The translations under genes were made by a program, and so were the position numbers. Positions 1 to 13,023 of a stretch of 64,000 nt of DNA are shown piece after piece. This DNA comes from Albugo candida (lineage: Eukaryota > Oomycota > Peronosporomycetes > Albuginales > Albuginaceae), in contig CAJNAR010000181.1 in NCBI GenBank assembly GCA_905220665.1, forward strand, positions 62,001 to 126,000, read 5' to 3'. Each line of letters opens with the position of its first letter. The first letter of the stretch is position 1. The notes beneath the pieces are model-generated. The model did not search any database. It was not told the origin of the DNA and saw only the letters and a program-made list of their open reading frames with translations.

Positions 1-325
1 CGGTAGTCCGAGGGCCGTCTCTGCGTCGAGCTTGTCTGTCCAATAGGTTATGAGCCCAACAGGCGTGGCCGATGATGACACTGCTGTTCGAGGTCGAGCT
101 TCTGTTGAACAGACAAGCTCGACGCAGAGACGGCCCTCGAACCGCTCGTAGTTCTCATAGGTGGAAAATTGGAGTATGTTAGAGAAAAATTAATGTATCC
201 GCCAATCGTTCTAAACCTAAGTACTTGCATGATTATGCTCCTTGATAGGTAGAAAATACGGCACGCATCAAACTAACCGTGAAATCTCCTCCAGACTCCA
301 CATGCACAAACTTCAACGTCAGTCG
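1..325 (-). repeat. Inverted partial copia LTR
   Basis: Read on the minus strand, this stretch matches the LTR region downstream of the copia remnant (about 4,465-4,690). Shared blocks include GAAGTTTGTGCATG, TCTGGAGGAGATTTC, GCGTGCCGTATTTTCTACC and GAGCATAATCATGCAA. The neighbouring copia coding remnant runs on the plus strand, so this LTR piece lies in the wrong orientation for a normal 5' LTR. That points to a rearrangement or a second insertion at the left edge. The window starts inside it. Confidence 0.75.
9..139. repeat. 31-bp perfect inverted repeat
   Basis: Positions 9-39 and 109-139 are exact reverse complements over 31 bases (arms begin CGAGGGCCGTCTCTGCG), separated by 69 bases. 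It lies within the inverted LTR piece, and a single, more diverged copy of the arm sits in the other LTR near 4,652. One arm was therefore probably duplicated in inverted orientation. Confidence 0.85.
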
Positions 326-429
326 ATTTCCAACAGCTTCGTCACCAAGTGCTGCGTCGAGGCGCAGGCGAATTGGTGAGGTAGAAGAAAATGATGAAAT
401 GATTGCGTACGGTGCTGCGGGCAACGGAG

Positions 430-3400
430 ATTAATATTCGGTGTGTGTGGGATCCAAGGAGAGACGCACTGAAGATAATGAGATGTTACAACTCATGCGT
501 GGATTGATCGGACGATTGGATCGCTTGGAAGAATCACAGAGCAAGAGCAAGGTATAAGGACAGCTGTCTGGAGGGCCCCAGGTAAACAAAATTGTGGAAG
601 ATGTAAGGATGTCACCGATAGAAGAGTTATTTCGGTCGGGACTGGGAGGTGGGCCACGAATGCAGATCAATGCGCTTAGTGGGTCGCCTCAAGGGAACAA
701 GACGGAACGGCCAGCGGAGCCCCCAGGATATAATGGACACCGGCAACATGGTCATCAATTACCACGGTCGCAACTGCAGAGACGTTATGATGCCGCTATG
801 AACGACCACCAGGCTGGTTCACCAGTGTATCATCAACATATGGATGATCCTAGAAAACCGACACCACGTATGGAGCAGGTTGTGTGGTATCCTGACGCAA
901 GGCAGAAAAAGCTTGCAATTCGTATGTTTGATGGAGCGGAATTGTACGAAGGGCTTGGCTGTGGGTTTTGGAGTGGGGGCGTCGTTTCGAAAGACAGGTA
1001 AATTTGGCCCAGTCAGCGTGTGGCTTTTTATGGACGGAAGACGTTAAATTGGACCTTCTTGGGCCCTACCTTCAAAGCATGGCCGAGCGATATTATCATA
1101 AACAACTGGAAACTTTTTTTTTGGTGGAATCAAATTCCTACCCTTTACTACGCGATGGAAAAAGTGCTTAAGGCCTTCAAACCTCGTATCACTCCGGCAC
1201 AGCCGCTAAGATTGCTTGCCAAGCCAAAGGACCCGAATAAAAACATGGACTGCACATTTCCTCTACCTGGTGGCTGTAGCGGAAGTGTCGGAAGGCGCTG
1301 TGGAATATCTGGTCCTCAACAACATACTACAAATACGCGTAGGGTAGTACTGATGACGAAAGTAGATGGCAGTAGAACGGATTATTTGCAACAATCCGAA
1401 GAGCTGACCCATTTAGCCCAAGCTTGGGAATCCGTAACGAAGAAACAACTACCGAGAGGCGTTGCGAGCGCCACCCGAGAGCCGCGATTTTGTAAGACTC
1501 GAAGATGTCACGAATGTGGTGAGGGTGGGCATTTAAGACGGATGCGTCCCAATCGCAGCAACGGGGTTTCATATTAGACAGTGGATCAAGCCGTCATTTA
1601 TGCAGCGATGAGTCGTGTTTGGAAGATGTCAAAGACGTCAAAAGCGTGTGCATCCGGCCTAATGGAGAAGAGCTGATGATCAGCAAAGTCGGAAACGTGA
1701 CACTACAAGTATGTGTGGACGGCAAGGTACACACTGTGAAGCTTGCCGAAGTCTATTTCGCGGTGGGACTTGCTCAAAATTTGTTTTCGTATGGAAACTG
1801 GATGCCAAAGGGTATGCGCTCGGTCGTCGCGGTGCCCAGCGTAATCGAAAATGCGGGATGAAAAATGTGTGCTTTTTAACTTGGAGCTATCAGAAAGTGT
1901 GCTTATGGTTAATGCTCAAGTGATGCGCACACTGCAGCACCTCTTGATTTGTTTTCAGCCGCACTTAAGGTCCCATGAAGCCGAGGAACAGAATGGGGAA
2001 CCGCTACATGATGAATTTGTCGATCATAAGAGTAATTACGTGAAGCTTTTTCTCGCCCGCACCAAGGATCAAGCGGCCAGATTATTCGATACTTTTTTGG
2101 TGTTCTTCGAGAAGCGTTTCAAATGTCGAATTCACGTTTTGAGTACCGACTCCGGGTGGTGAATACGCGAATGTCGATTTATTTTCTCAAAAGTTCGGCG
2201 TGGCTCGTCAGCGAAGTGAAGCAAGAAACCAAGCTAGCAATGGGACGGAGACGCATATGCATCGTACCAATATGAATATGGCACGGTGGATGGTTTTTGC
2301 CAGCGGTTTGCCGCTTAGTTTCTATGGGAATGCGGTTCAATACGCTGCATACGCGTTAAATCGGTCACCGAAAATGCTAATACGAGTAAGGTATCTCCGA
2401 TCGAGATACTTACAAATGTGCCAGTTACCCTTAGTGCAATTGTGGTTTTTTTAAAAAAAAAAATACATCAAAAAAATAATGGCTCTCCATGCTCGGTTTA
2501 CAGAATCCGAAGAACAACAACGTGGTCTTAACATTGGGATTGGTGATGACACTAAATGCTATTAATTGTTTTTACCCAAGGATCGCATCGTAATCACAAC
2601 ACAGCATATACGTGACATCGGGACGCTCGATAAAGAGCAGAATGTATTTCTTTGGCGTCACAATTGGTCGTTATAAAGCTGCGAAAGGTATTGCGTGAGA
2701 CGAGATCAATGAAAACCCGTCGGATACTCGCCGATGTTTGAGCAACCCTGTTTGGCCAAGGGAGTGTCCAGTGACAAGATCTATGCATACTGAGTCGGCT
2801 GTCACTCAAGGAGTATGTATGGGGGTGGATGTTGATTCTGGAGTGATGAACAGCGTGACCGATACGGACCAATCAAATTATTGTGAGGCAATTTAGCGTA
2901 AACTAGTTCAATTAGAAGAGGCGATGCAAGAAGAAATTCAAGCTTCAAATGACAACCACATGCGGAACATGGCGGTGACACCGACAAAATACAAATTGTC
3001 TACTTACAAAATGGGTGTATAAGACTAAACGTGACGCAGATGGGAATTTGGAGCGATACAAAGCCGTTTAGTCGCGTGTGGTAACAAACAAGGTTTTGGT
3101 CGTGATTATAACGTCCCTTTTGCAGCTGTAATGGTGATTTCGAGCGTAAAATTAATCTTGGCTTTGGCGAGAGTATAGAGAGTCCCGGCGTAGCATGGCG
3201 ACATACCAAAGGCGTATGTCAAAGATGAAAACGAACCGGAGCTCGACACTTTCTAGAAACTTCCGCAAGGAATGAATGTGGATCACGCCCCACTTCAGTC
3301 GTATTAGGTAGAAACGAAAGATGAGATGTCACTTGGATTGGAGAAAGCGTTGTATCGATTGAAATAAGAAATAAGACTTTGGTCTGAGTTACTACACAAG

Positions 3401-4451
3401 GAGTTAATGTTGGTAGGATTCACGCAGTGTCTTAAGGACATGTATGTGTGCTGAAAGCGAGATGATACACGGCTTAATGTTGTGGGAGTTGATGTTGATA
3501 GCCTTTTGGTAACGGCTACTACATCATCGCTGGTCGACATATTTTGGAAAAGTTGTCTGTAAAAAACTTGGGTGGTGCGTATGAATTAATTGTGATATGC
3601 CCAAGGATCTGAGTCTAGAAAATGCGTATGGAACGTGAAATCCCATGGATGATACCAATAACGAAGTTGTCGAAAATGACGTTATGCTCCATGTTTGTGC
3701 CACACCGGATGGAATTTCCGTGTGAAAATTTCAATCACTGGTGGGCAGTTTTCTATGGATATCACGATGTACTCGTCCGGGTAGCTTGTTTGAGGTACAT
3801 CGAGAGACCAGACGTACGCATTGACCGACGGAAGAAGATTGGAAACTTGCCGCGAAAATAGAAAGATATCTCCAAGGGTCGAAAGGGATTCGCCTGCGAA
3901 TGAAAGAACACAATGATTTGAATGCACCACTCAACCTGTTGGGATATAGCGAAGCAGAATTTTATGCAGATAAGAACGAACGCAAACTCGTCACTTGGAA
4001 ATATATTGAGGTTGCGGGTATGCCAGTTGCATACCCGCAAACAAGGTGGCGTTTCTATCTCGACAATGGAAGCAGACTTCACTGCCGCATCGATCGTTGT
4101 TGCAGAGATGATTGTCATCAAAGAATTGCTCGGAGAGATGAGTCTTGATTGTGTGATTCCTATGTTACTAAAGGTCGATATGAAGCAGCTCTCAAGCAAC
4201 TTGACGGAGAGTCTTCATCAAAAGCAAAACACATTGACGTGAGAATTAAATTTGTGGGATCGTACGTCGAACGTGGAATTCTCAAGACCGAATTTTGCGA
4301 AGGCTCTCGCATGACAGCTGACATGATGACAAAGGCAACTCATGCGCCGAGATTGGAGGAGATGAAGGCTCCTGTCGGTATGCACCACAATGGGTAAGAT
4401 TTGTCAGGACCGGGATGTGTACTTGAGAAACAAAAAAACGCACGATGGAGG
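430..4451 (+). mobile_element. Degenerate Ty1/copia retrotransposon (copia-1)
   Basis: The frames are broken by many stops and shifts, but the copia gene order is readable. A gag-like part lies at about 594-1,560, ending in a damaged zinc knuckle (CHECGEGGH, final Cys lost). A protease-like LDSGSSRHL follows at about 1,575. Integrase pieces at about 1,980-2,440 include an NMARWMVFASGLPL segment. A reverse transcriptase stretch at about 2,960-3,560 includes KWVYKTKRDADGNLERYKA. An RNase H remnant lies at about 4,065-4,400 (MEADFTAASIVVAE). A purine-rich tract just before 4,453 fits a polypurine tract. The element is inactive. Which copia lineage it belongs to cannot be told from this sequence alone. 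Confidence 0.88.
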
Positions 4452-4452
4452 A

Positions 4453-4700
4453 GTGTTCGAAATAGACTGAAAGTGAAGTTTGTGCATGTCGAGTCTGGAG
4501 GAGATTTCTTTTGTGACTTTATGCGTGCCGTATTTTCTACCTATCGAGGAGCATAATCATGCAACTACTTAGGTTTACGAAGATTGGCATACCCTTAAAC
4601 TTTTCTCTTATACACTCTAATCTTCACCTATGAAAAGTACCGGTGATCCGAGGGCCCTCTCTGATTCGCGCTTGGCTGTCTAACAGACACAACGCCTTGC
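4453..4700 (+). repeat. 3' LTR region of copia-1
   Basis: The sequence begins TGTTCGAAATAGACTG directly after a purine-rich tract and matches, in opposite orientation, the piece at 1-325. The 3' limit is not clear; similarity fades around 4,700. Confidence 0.65.
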
Positions 4701-4869
4701 TTTTTTGCCATACGCGACATGGGCAAATACTCAGAAGTGATGCAACCACCCGTAATCTATTCTCCACCCGTCCGCAGCAAAATCAACAGCGCTGCAACCA
4801 ATATTCTAACACTCTGTATCTAATTTCAATCACATTGTTTTCCGAACCTTGTAATACCTTGTAACTTGT

Positions 4870-5640
4870 ATGACTAATTTGGAATCAACAAGGTTGGAGA
4901 ACGAGTTTGTCTAAATACTCGTTGAACCACCAAGGATATATCCGGCCAGCTGCATCTCGAGAATCCGAGCAACCTTCCCACCTGGGATTAAATATCGTTA
5001 ACAGTAGCTGTACTTGCCCGACTTTTGCAAGGTAATTTAACATTTTCCTGTCGAACATGTTTCTATTCTTCACTAATTGGACTGCAAACGACGCACGCCT
5101 CCTCTAAACCATTGTCTCGTAAGCTTTTAACGAATAGTCACCTCTTGGTCAATACCGTACCCATCGTCATTGTCATAAGCGATGCGCATTTCTAGAATTT
5201 GTTTACAGCGATTAGATCCGTGACATAAAAGTCCTTCATGTCACCAAGAAACACATTTACCAGATGCGATTAAGCTGCTGTCACAAGAAAAGCGTCGACG
5301 TATACTCACACCCCTACGAAAGTGTGTTCGCAATACACACATGTATCCGTAAGACACTGAGTGGAGTACAAGCTCCTATGTACAATCTACGACATAAAGA
5401 TACGGACAACCATTTATCTGCTGAATTGTGCTCGACTATCGTTTGTGTCGAGTTTCCTACGCTGAGTCAGGTATTCTGGTGGTTAGTTTGTTTAGTTTGG
5501 TGGACCAAATAGGTGGAAGTGAGAAAGTTGGCGGGAAGGTACACGGACCTCCGCGACATACTGATAGGGTACATCACTAACCCTCGACCAAAAAGATAGA
5601 TAACGCACTGTGTTCGCCTCCAAAATACATGGCTGCATGC
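4870..5640. other. No gene recognised
   Basis: There are short open frames here, but none shows a recognisable domain or a conserved partner elsewhere in the window. It is probably decayed flanking DNA between the copia-1 LTR and the Tc1 remnant. Confidence 0.5.
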
Positions 5641-6629
5641 TCTTGCATGTTTTTTGCGTGCTCATTGTCGAATTACGTGTTTTTTCTGCATCGAAGCCAT
5701 GGAGCGAAAGCCGACTCTGACCGATCGAACGAAGAAACTCTCCGGGTGATTAGCGAGATCCTTGCGCGCTCCAGAAACGTCGTCCACGCTTACTCAAGAA
5801 ATTTTGATGGCTGGGAGAAAGCCCAAACTCGGTCCGCGTGATCTGCGGTGCATCATCAAGACCGCAATCAGCAGCGATTTCTCCACTGCCACCATCACCA
5901 ACACCGTGACACCACGCGTGAGAAAGAGGACCGTTCAGCACTTGCTCTAGAGAACGCCTTTTCTTGTGTACAAGAAAATGAAGCCCGCGTTCAAACTCAC
6001 GAAGCGCTACCACACGGCACGGCTTGCATGGGTAATATAGAAGCTCAAGGATTGCACTGACTGGGACCGAATCATCTTTTCGGAGAGATGCGATTCACGC
6101 TCAATGGTTCGGATGGTGGTTGCGAATATTATTGGCACTACGTTCGGCTTGAAGCAGGGTAATTTAACACCCGTCAAAGTGAATGATCGTCTGGGGCGGT
6201 TTCTCTGCAAAAAGGTTGACAATCCCTAGTCACATTGAGTGGTGGCCAGAACTCGTTCGACTACAAAAATACATTAACCAATCATCACTTAACTGACACA
6301 AATCGTGAACTTCAAGATGGCTTCGAATTTCAGCAGGATAACGCAAGTACCCTTGCATATAAATTGACCAGTGGGTTTCCCAATAACCTCAACATTAACG
6401 TGAAGTGGCCTTCTCTTTCACCGGACCTAAATCCAATATAGAATCTCTGGGGAGACATTGCGCGTGCTATTTGCGGTAATGGGTGCCTATGTCACTCGGT
6501 TGGCGAGCTTGAAGAGGCAGTCAGGAAAGCGTGGTCAGAATTAGTCAAGAACGAGTATATGCTCTCTTGCAATCGATGAGCGATCGCTGCTTGGAGTTTA
6601 TAGAGATGAAGGGGTTTGAGGTGTATTGA
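5640..6629 (+). pseudogene. Tc1/mariner transposase pseudogene
   Basis: This is a broken DDE transposase of the Tc1/mariner superfamily. The N-terminal DNA-binding part is visible at about 5,710-5,950. The middle reads as KDCTDWDRIIFS followed by VWGGFSAKRLTIPSHIEWW across frameshifts (about 6,050-6,270). The catalytic segment near the end has FQQDNA and the hallmark SPDLNPI followed by a stop in place of Glu (about 6,330-6,440), then LWGDIARAI. The last segment, QSMSDRCLEFIEMKGFEVY, ends in a stop at 6,627-6,629. Several stops and shifts make it non-functional. Terminal inverted repeats were not found. Confidence 0.85.
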
Positions 6630-6999
6630 AAACTTCAATTCTGACTTTGAGTGAAGATTCGGAACCAACGCGCTGATTTCGATCTTATGGATGAAAATGG
6701 CACTCTCTTTTAACATTTCCTTCAAAGGAAAAAACGTGCTCCTATCTACATGGCTTGGAGTGTAGCAATTCACTCCACAAGTGTAATTGCTGTTTGATCC
6801 CGGATAGGGACTTATGAATCCAGACCGTTGTACTGTCCGCGCCCAGATTTCTTCGCACTTCACATTTTATCTTCAGTACTTGAGGTACACGAAGAAAATC
6901 CTGAAGTCATGTTCTTTCCCTGCTTTTACATATGCATCCGATATGGCTCCATTCTTTGCTGGCATTCACCATTTTCAAGCCAGAGCACGTATGAGCTTG

Positions 7000-7930
7000 G
7001 CATTCGACATACACATAAGGAAAAAAACCATGATTTTTTACAATCAAAGACTTGCTAGGCTACCAGCCTGGCCTTGTAGCGCTCGATGTTACCGTTTGCG
7101 TCTCATTTAATTTTATAGAGCCACTTGGAATGCAGACTGTGTGCTCTCCATCCTTCGGCGATAGTACCACGTTTCCAGACCCCATTTTCTTTTAACGCAC
7201 GTACTTCTTAATTATTGTCGTTACCCACGCATCTTTTTGCATACAAGGAATATTTTTTCCGTAGTCTTTCGGGTCCAGATCATGCGCGGTGTTCAGACTC
7301 CAACTACCGCCTCTTTGTTTGAGCTTTATAGAAAACACGGTTATTCCTCCGTGTACTGAGCGTGTCACCAGCCTTTCCCGCTCCACACACGCTTTTTTGT
7401 AACCTGTTATTCATGTTGTAGATAGCTTTGTTGATCTAACTCATTCTGTTCATCCAAAGTTCTGATGTTTTTGACTATTGCGGTACTAGCCACTAGGTTC
7501 TTCGGTAGATAGACATAATATTACTATATGGATTTAATAAAAGCAACAATAAGTCCGCGTTGGTCTCTCTGCACCTAGTTTTTTTATTGCGTCTTGAAAG
7601 GCTGTAAAAGAAGATGTGTAGTTCACAATCTCATCAAGAGTGGGCTATTTCTCCGTCAGCAGTTGTAACGTAAAAAACGTTCAGCGTTCGCATTTGTGGT
7701 TGAGCGGTCAAGCACAAATGCCGCATAATGAATCAAATCACCCCAGATAATCAACGGCAATCCGCAAGAGAAGATCATGCATCTGGCCATGTTCATAATA
7801 TTGCTTCAACTTACCTCACTTGCTTGGTTTATCATCTCATTTTGTTGTCTAGAGACACCTTGGTTCTTCCAAAACAAGTCAATAATTTCATGCTTTCAAC
7901 CCAATTCGATGCGTAGGATTTAAATTCTGC
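7000..7930 (-). mobile_element. copia fragment (integrase to RT), copia-2
   Basis: On the minus strand, 7,900-7,680 reads as a copia integrase C-terminal part (NMARCMIFSCGLPL, then IWGDLIHYAAFVLDRS). 7,390-7,000 reads as the start of a reverse transcriptase (LKENGVWKRGTIAEGW, then SKWLYKIK and GNIERYKARLVA). The order is right for copia. Gag, protease and RNase H are not seen, so this is a truncated remnant with stops. Confidence 0.8.
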
Positions 7931-8310
7931 AATTAAATCCACTACTCCAGATACACTAGAAATTTTTTGAATTGTTTTAGGGTATTGATGTCTCCACAAC
8001 TTGATATTAAATTACATTCTTATTTAGGGCATTGACGTATTGTCCTAATATAGATTATTTTAGATTTGCAATATGATCTTAGACCATTTCAATTGAGGCT
8101 GGAGTGTATTTCATAACTTTATTTATCAACCCTCGTTCATATCCCTGTCAGCAATTGATAACGAACTTCTTAAGGCTGTCGAATTATTCAGCGTGTAGGA
8201 TACCTTCCAAAGAGAAGCTGGTCAAGGCTGATCTATAAGTATCACGTTAATAGTTGATCACAGGGAATCTGCTTCCACCGTCGCAAAAGCGGGGAGAACC
8301 GTAGCAAGCC
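7930..8310. other. No gene recognised
   Basis: AT-rich sequence between a copia fragment and a hAT-like remnant. No coding signal or clear structural element is seen. Confidence 0.5.
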
Positions 8311-8316
8311 CACATG

Positions 8317-10540
8317 CTAGTTTGAAGAGATCTGGAAACGACGATAGATTGAACTCCAGGCTATGCTAAAATTGAAATAACCAGAGGCATTGCTGCCTGC
8401 CTTTTGCAGTGAACGCTTCAACGTGGGCTCCTTGGATACTGTCCCCACCAGTGTATGCAACTCATGGTTGATCGAATGGTCCAAAAACTCTTTGTTAAAC
8501 ACACCTCCTTGGCGTAATCAGGTCTCCTGGTCGCTTAGAATATGAATGAATTCAACTGAAGAAAATTCTATAATTTCCAAAGGAAGGGTAGGTGGAGCGC
8601 ACGCCGAGCTATCCTAGTTCTGTATTTCCATTTCTGCAGCGATGGATGCAACAGCATGCATGGCCTGATTATAAACCCGAGATGAGATACTCACCACAGC
8701 ATCCACACTTTCATTATTCAGTTTTCGCGTGAGAAGGAGTGCAAGAAGTCTTCTCGATTGCACCTTATCAAGTGCCTTGGAGCACTTCACAGAGAAAAGT
8801 CCCCGATTTATAATTCCCGCATCCCCTTTTATCTCCACATTCGTAGTCCGAGATCCACCAATCGCGCTTTGAAGGTCTCTGACAAGACTGAATACTTGGA
8901 TGATTTGCTGACCAAGCGTCAGGTTGTTTCCCTGAAGTGATGCGCTGGTGGATTCCACCATGTCCAGGAACTTGTCAAGAGTAATCAACATCAACCATCA
9001 CTCATCGTTTGGCCGCCAGGAGACATTCTTTTCATGAGAAAGGTCATAGCACGGTCTCGATGCTTCCGAAACCTGAGCCAAAGAGGACCAGCGGAATGTG
9101 GTGTAGTAAGGGCTTTTGCTTCTTATCCCAGATATATATTTCTGTTGACGTCGAAGATAGCCGATCATGGTAGTCATAGTGCTCATGAAGTCTTCCGGTA
9201 GCAATTGCAAAGCTTTCTTCAAAGCGAGGTCAAGTTGATGAGCCCCAAACCACACCCTTCACATACCTGGCGAAGCAACAGCCTGCAAACGTAAAGCCAC
9301 CCCAAACTTTACGAATTGTGCTCATCGAAGCAGCACCATCCGTGCAACTCCTTTCTGTCTCCAACGACCATCAAGAGCTGTCAAGCAATAATCCAATTAT
9401 TCAACCATAGATTCCCCACTGTGTCCCTCATACATTGGGATCGCAAGGACGTGGAAATTGCATATGTCAGCTTCTACGGGAAGTCTTACGTGGAATTCTA
9501 GCAAAGAGTTACCATAGGGATCAGTAGAGTCATCTATCCCAGCAGAGAAGGTCCATTTTCGTCTTATTAACTCACTGAGCATTTATAGACTTGGTGCACA
9601 AGTGATTTATTTTGATTCGAGCTAACGAGGAAACGTCATTTCAAGACACGTATCCAAGCTTTAACGCTTCACCTACTGCTCTCGGACATTGTTACAGCTT
9701 CTGCACATTGAGAGAAGGATTGACCGCACGCCAAGACTCTGCACATACGTAGGTTGCGATGTATTTTTGATAAACACAGCGTACTTGGCAACGATTGGCA
9801 AAGCTTCTCCTTCTTTCGAAATCTCTGTGACCGGCGTGTAAAGGGATCTGGTGGAAGATTGCGCTTGGTTTTCTTCGTCATTGTCGTCCACGTCAAATAA
9901 TGTACCCAGAATCAAATCATCGACAATGTTCCTCGAGATTGCTATAGTAGTCTTTGACATGTTACTCTCCTTGAGGAAATCGCCGGGATGTACGAAGTTG
10001 TAAAAAATGACTTTGACTTATCAGACTGCGGCCTTGGACCAACTTTCTCGACAGCAACTGAAAGGATCTTCAAACGAACACTCTCAAGAAGCGCTGTATA
10101 CTGATACCATTTCTTTGGATGCTGCTCATGCATGTGATTACGAAATTTGTCCGTACGGAATGCATTGGTCCATTGCTTAATATCATTGGAAGGTTTGCGC
10201 CTCTTCTTTGCTGCGGCTGCTGCTTCTTCTTGCATTTTTTCCGGAGCATCCGCAATATTATCTGTCTTCTTCTCTGATTTGTCTTTCTTCCCATTCTTTT
10301 CTTCGTCAGTAAATATTTTCTCCTCTCGACCGAACGTTGCACAGAAAAACAAGAAGCCGTAATTACTGTTAAAGTCAGAGCATGTCTTCTTCAATTCCAA
10401 GCCCAAACTGCTGTACATATGCATCTTCCATTCGAATTGGCGATTTTTTACCATCGTCTCCTTGTTGGGTTGGGCCAGTCTTCTTATTCGTACTTCTTCA
10501 CGCAAATGTTTGAGCTTATATTAAGTGCTATCTGTGCTGT
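8317..10540 (-). mobile_element. hAT-like (BED/ZBED) transposase, degenerate
   Basis: Several minus-strand frames read in order as one broken transposase. An N-terminal 187-residue part (about 10,505-9,942) contains a Lys/Glu/Ala-rich linker, and a following segment (FRNHMHEQHPKKW) resembles a BED-type zinc-finger half. A middle part at about 9,582-9,397 reads FSAGIDDSTDPYGNSLLEFH. The next part (about 9,255-8,998) contains VWFGAHQLDLALKKALQLL, typical of hAT-type transposases. A C-terminal helical part (8,994-8,614) follows. The reading frame shifts repeatedly. The hAT assignment rests on these motifs only; no terminal repeats or 8-bp target duplication could be fixed. Confidence 0.65.
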
Positions 10541-11140
10541 TTGCTATGTGAATATATTACATTAGTACGATAGGACGATAGAAGAACGTGGCCTTGAGAT
10601 TACGATGTTATGATCTATAACTGATGATCTGGTGATCTGGTGATCTGTGATGAGGGGTAATGACGTAATGAAGTCATGAATGTAATAATGAAAGACGAGG
10701 AATAAAAAACAACAATCCTGAAACTTGCGCGAGTACTGAGTAATAAGGCGGGAAAGTGCAAGAAGAAGCTGCTGCAAAAAGTTAAGTCGTCGCAATTAAG
10801 CAAACAACAACAAGGTGAGCAAGCAGTGCTTCTTCCGGATCGCACATCCCATACATTATTTCTTGTGGGCAAAGTGTCTTTGTCCTAGAATAACCGAATT
10901 TGAGAATGTTTTATTCAAGGACAGTGTCCTAGAAAAACCTCCGTTGTCCTAGATAGAGCAGGGATGCTCATCACTCACCCATCACTGGTGACTCAAATTC
11001 AACGACACCTCGGCACAAACACACTAGAAATTGAACTCAACCAAGTAGCTCAACACACTCAGCACCTACACAAACTGCGCAATGCTAGAACTTGTGGAAA
11101 GAATGGTTCACACACAGAAGAGTTGATGGAATAGGACTAA
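10541..11140. other. Gene-free spacer with short tandem repeats
   Basis: It holds a short GGTGATCT-type tandem run at about 10,617-10,652 and three copies of GTCCTAGA within about 10,885-10,955. No convincing coding sequence is seen. The right part (about 10,970-11,010) may belong to the left end of the neighbouring MULE. Confidence 0.5.
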
Positions 11141-11143
11141 ATA

Positions 11144-13023
11144 TCATGTGGTGGTGGTAGTGCTGGGTGAATATTCCGGGGTGGAGCAGCGGAGCACGAC
11201 CTTCAATGCAAGTACGCGCATTATGGCCCTCTCTATTGTAGTTCCTGGGAGAAGAGCACCTAACTGATTGCTAACGCGCTCAAACAGGGAAGGATCCCGT
11301 CGCGTAGATCTTGTTGGCCTTCCTCTTGTCTGGATCATTACTGGGTCATGCATGGTACCATCCGCAACCTGCAGTACATAGTCAAGCAATACCCCCTTCT
11401 TCGATGATTGATAGCAATTGCATATTGGTGAGTAATGCCTGCCAACGCTTCATCGAATCTAAGGAAGTCTGGGACAGCAATATTCTAGAAGGCTGAGTTA
11501 GCCACCAGTGTTGATCAAATTCGTAAATGGTAAGAGGATCTTGGCGTCTGCGTATTGCATGTTGACAGGGATGGCCCATTGTCGAGGTAAGCAAGCCTCG
11601 GCTAGTTAAGTGGTTAGCTTCACCATCAGCAAAACGCTTGCTATAAGTTTGATGGGAAAGCTTCAATTCTGGCTTCGAGATTTTGTCCATGGCTTCCGAG
11701 AACACTACACCGAAATGCAAGGTCGCAATTGTTCTTTGTTTGCATTTTTCCTGAACAATTGCTGCAAGCGGGGCATCACATGCAAGTTTTATCGCAATGT
11801 AAACTGTGAGGAGATCGCCAGTGGAGACCGAAATCCATTTCTTTGAAGCCGCATGTGTACTCTCCACCCGCGAAGGTTCCCGGACCATAGTGGCGCTTAT
11901 TTCGCAAGTTGCAGTACCAATTCGATCTTTCCATGTTAGCCAGATGTCTTCTACATAGCGCATCAATTTGGTCTATTGCTGAATTCTATGCGCATTGATG
12001 CGAGCTGGGTCTCATAGTCGTCAACTTTGTCCTTTGCAATCAGCGATTTTCATTGCTTGAAAAGTTTTCAACAGCTTCTTGTGTTGCAAATGCACGTTTT
12101 TTGCATAAGAATGTTTTTGTTAGTGTGCCAGCGACAGAGCAGACAGTTAAATGTGGGAAATGACGTCAAGCGCATGCATCAGTGCGAGCTCAAGATCTGT
12201 AACAAAAGTACAGTTGTTGGCAGTCCCGTAGTGTTGAAACACATCTCGTAGAAGACTCATTGTCCACATATAATCTTCAGATCGTTCAGATCGTATAAAG
12301 CCATATACGAAGATATATATCTTATTTGTTGCTGTTATGCCAGCAATATGCACTATCAGAAGATTGATTTTGTTGGTCTTATATGTTGCGTCAATGAGCC
12401 AGACACGGCCGGCGCTAAACTTTTGACATATCTCTTTTTGTTCCAGTATATTCGAGAACAATTCATAACAGTATTTAGGCTGTCATCAATCTCCAACTGG
12501 ATGATATATCATGTGGTCATGATCGTTCGATATTCAAATCATCACCACTCATCTTATAGAATGAAGAAAACGTTGCAATCTTACCTTGGGCATGAAAGTA
12601 TCTCTCATAACACATCACAAGATGTGTTAGCTTGTGTTCATCGTGTTTTGTATAGTATTCGATTCTTGCAGCTAGGTTATCAACCAGCGCAACAGATGAC
12701 GTACGTCCTGCAAGTAATATTCTCCGATCTGTAGCACATATGTTGTAAAAATCTTGCAATGTTGATGAAACTCCGCCATTTTGGCACAGTGAGGTAACAA
12801 TGCGTGAGGGTGTTACTCCAGAGCGTCCCAATGTTATTGCCATATCACTTCGGTTTCTTGATAAATGACGTCCTTGCGGATGAGCCTTCTTTTTTATTCC
12901 CAACACGTCTAGTATGCAAACTACTAATGCATATCCTTCAGCTAGTGCATGTGCAAAAAGAGCATTATCAGCTTCCTCCAAGGATGAATAAGCAATCTCA
13001 TCCGGTGCAGTGAACACGTTCAA
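11144..13023 (-). mobile_element. MULE (Mutator-like) transposase, degenerate
   Basis: The minus-strand order is as follows. A 168-residue N-terminal part at 13,023-12,517 resembles the FAR1-like or zinc-binding head of Mutator-like transposases. A catalytic part at 12,461-12,147 contains VWLIDATYKTNKINL and CTFVTDLELALMHALDVI, two Asp-bearing MULE transposase motifs. A Trp/His-rich part follows at about 11,966-11,382. The C-terminal tail at 11,389-11,144 reads RGRPTRSTRRDPS, commonly seen after MULE transposase domains in oomycetes. Frames are broken between parts, so it is inactive. Confidence 0.82.

Noticed and set aside
7728..7916. Plus-strand 62-codon frame
   Set aside because: It is the reverse strand of the copia-2 integrase fragment.
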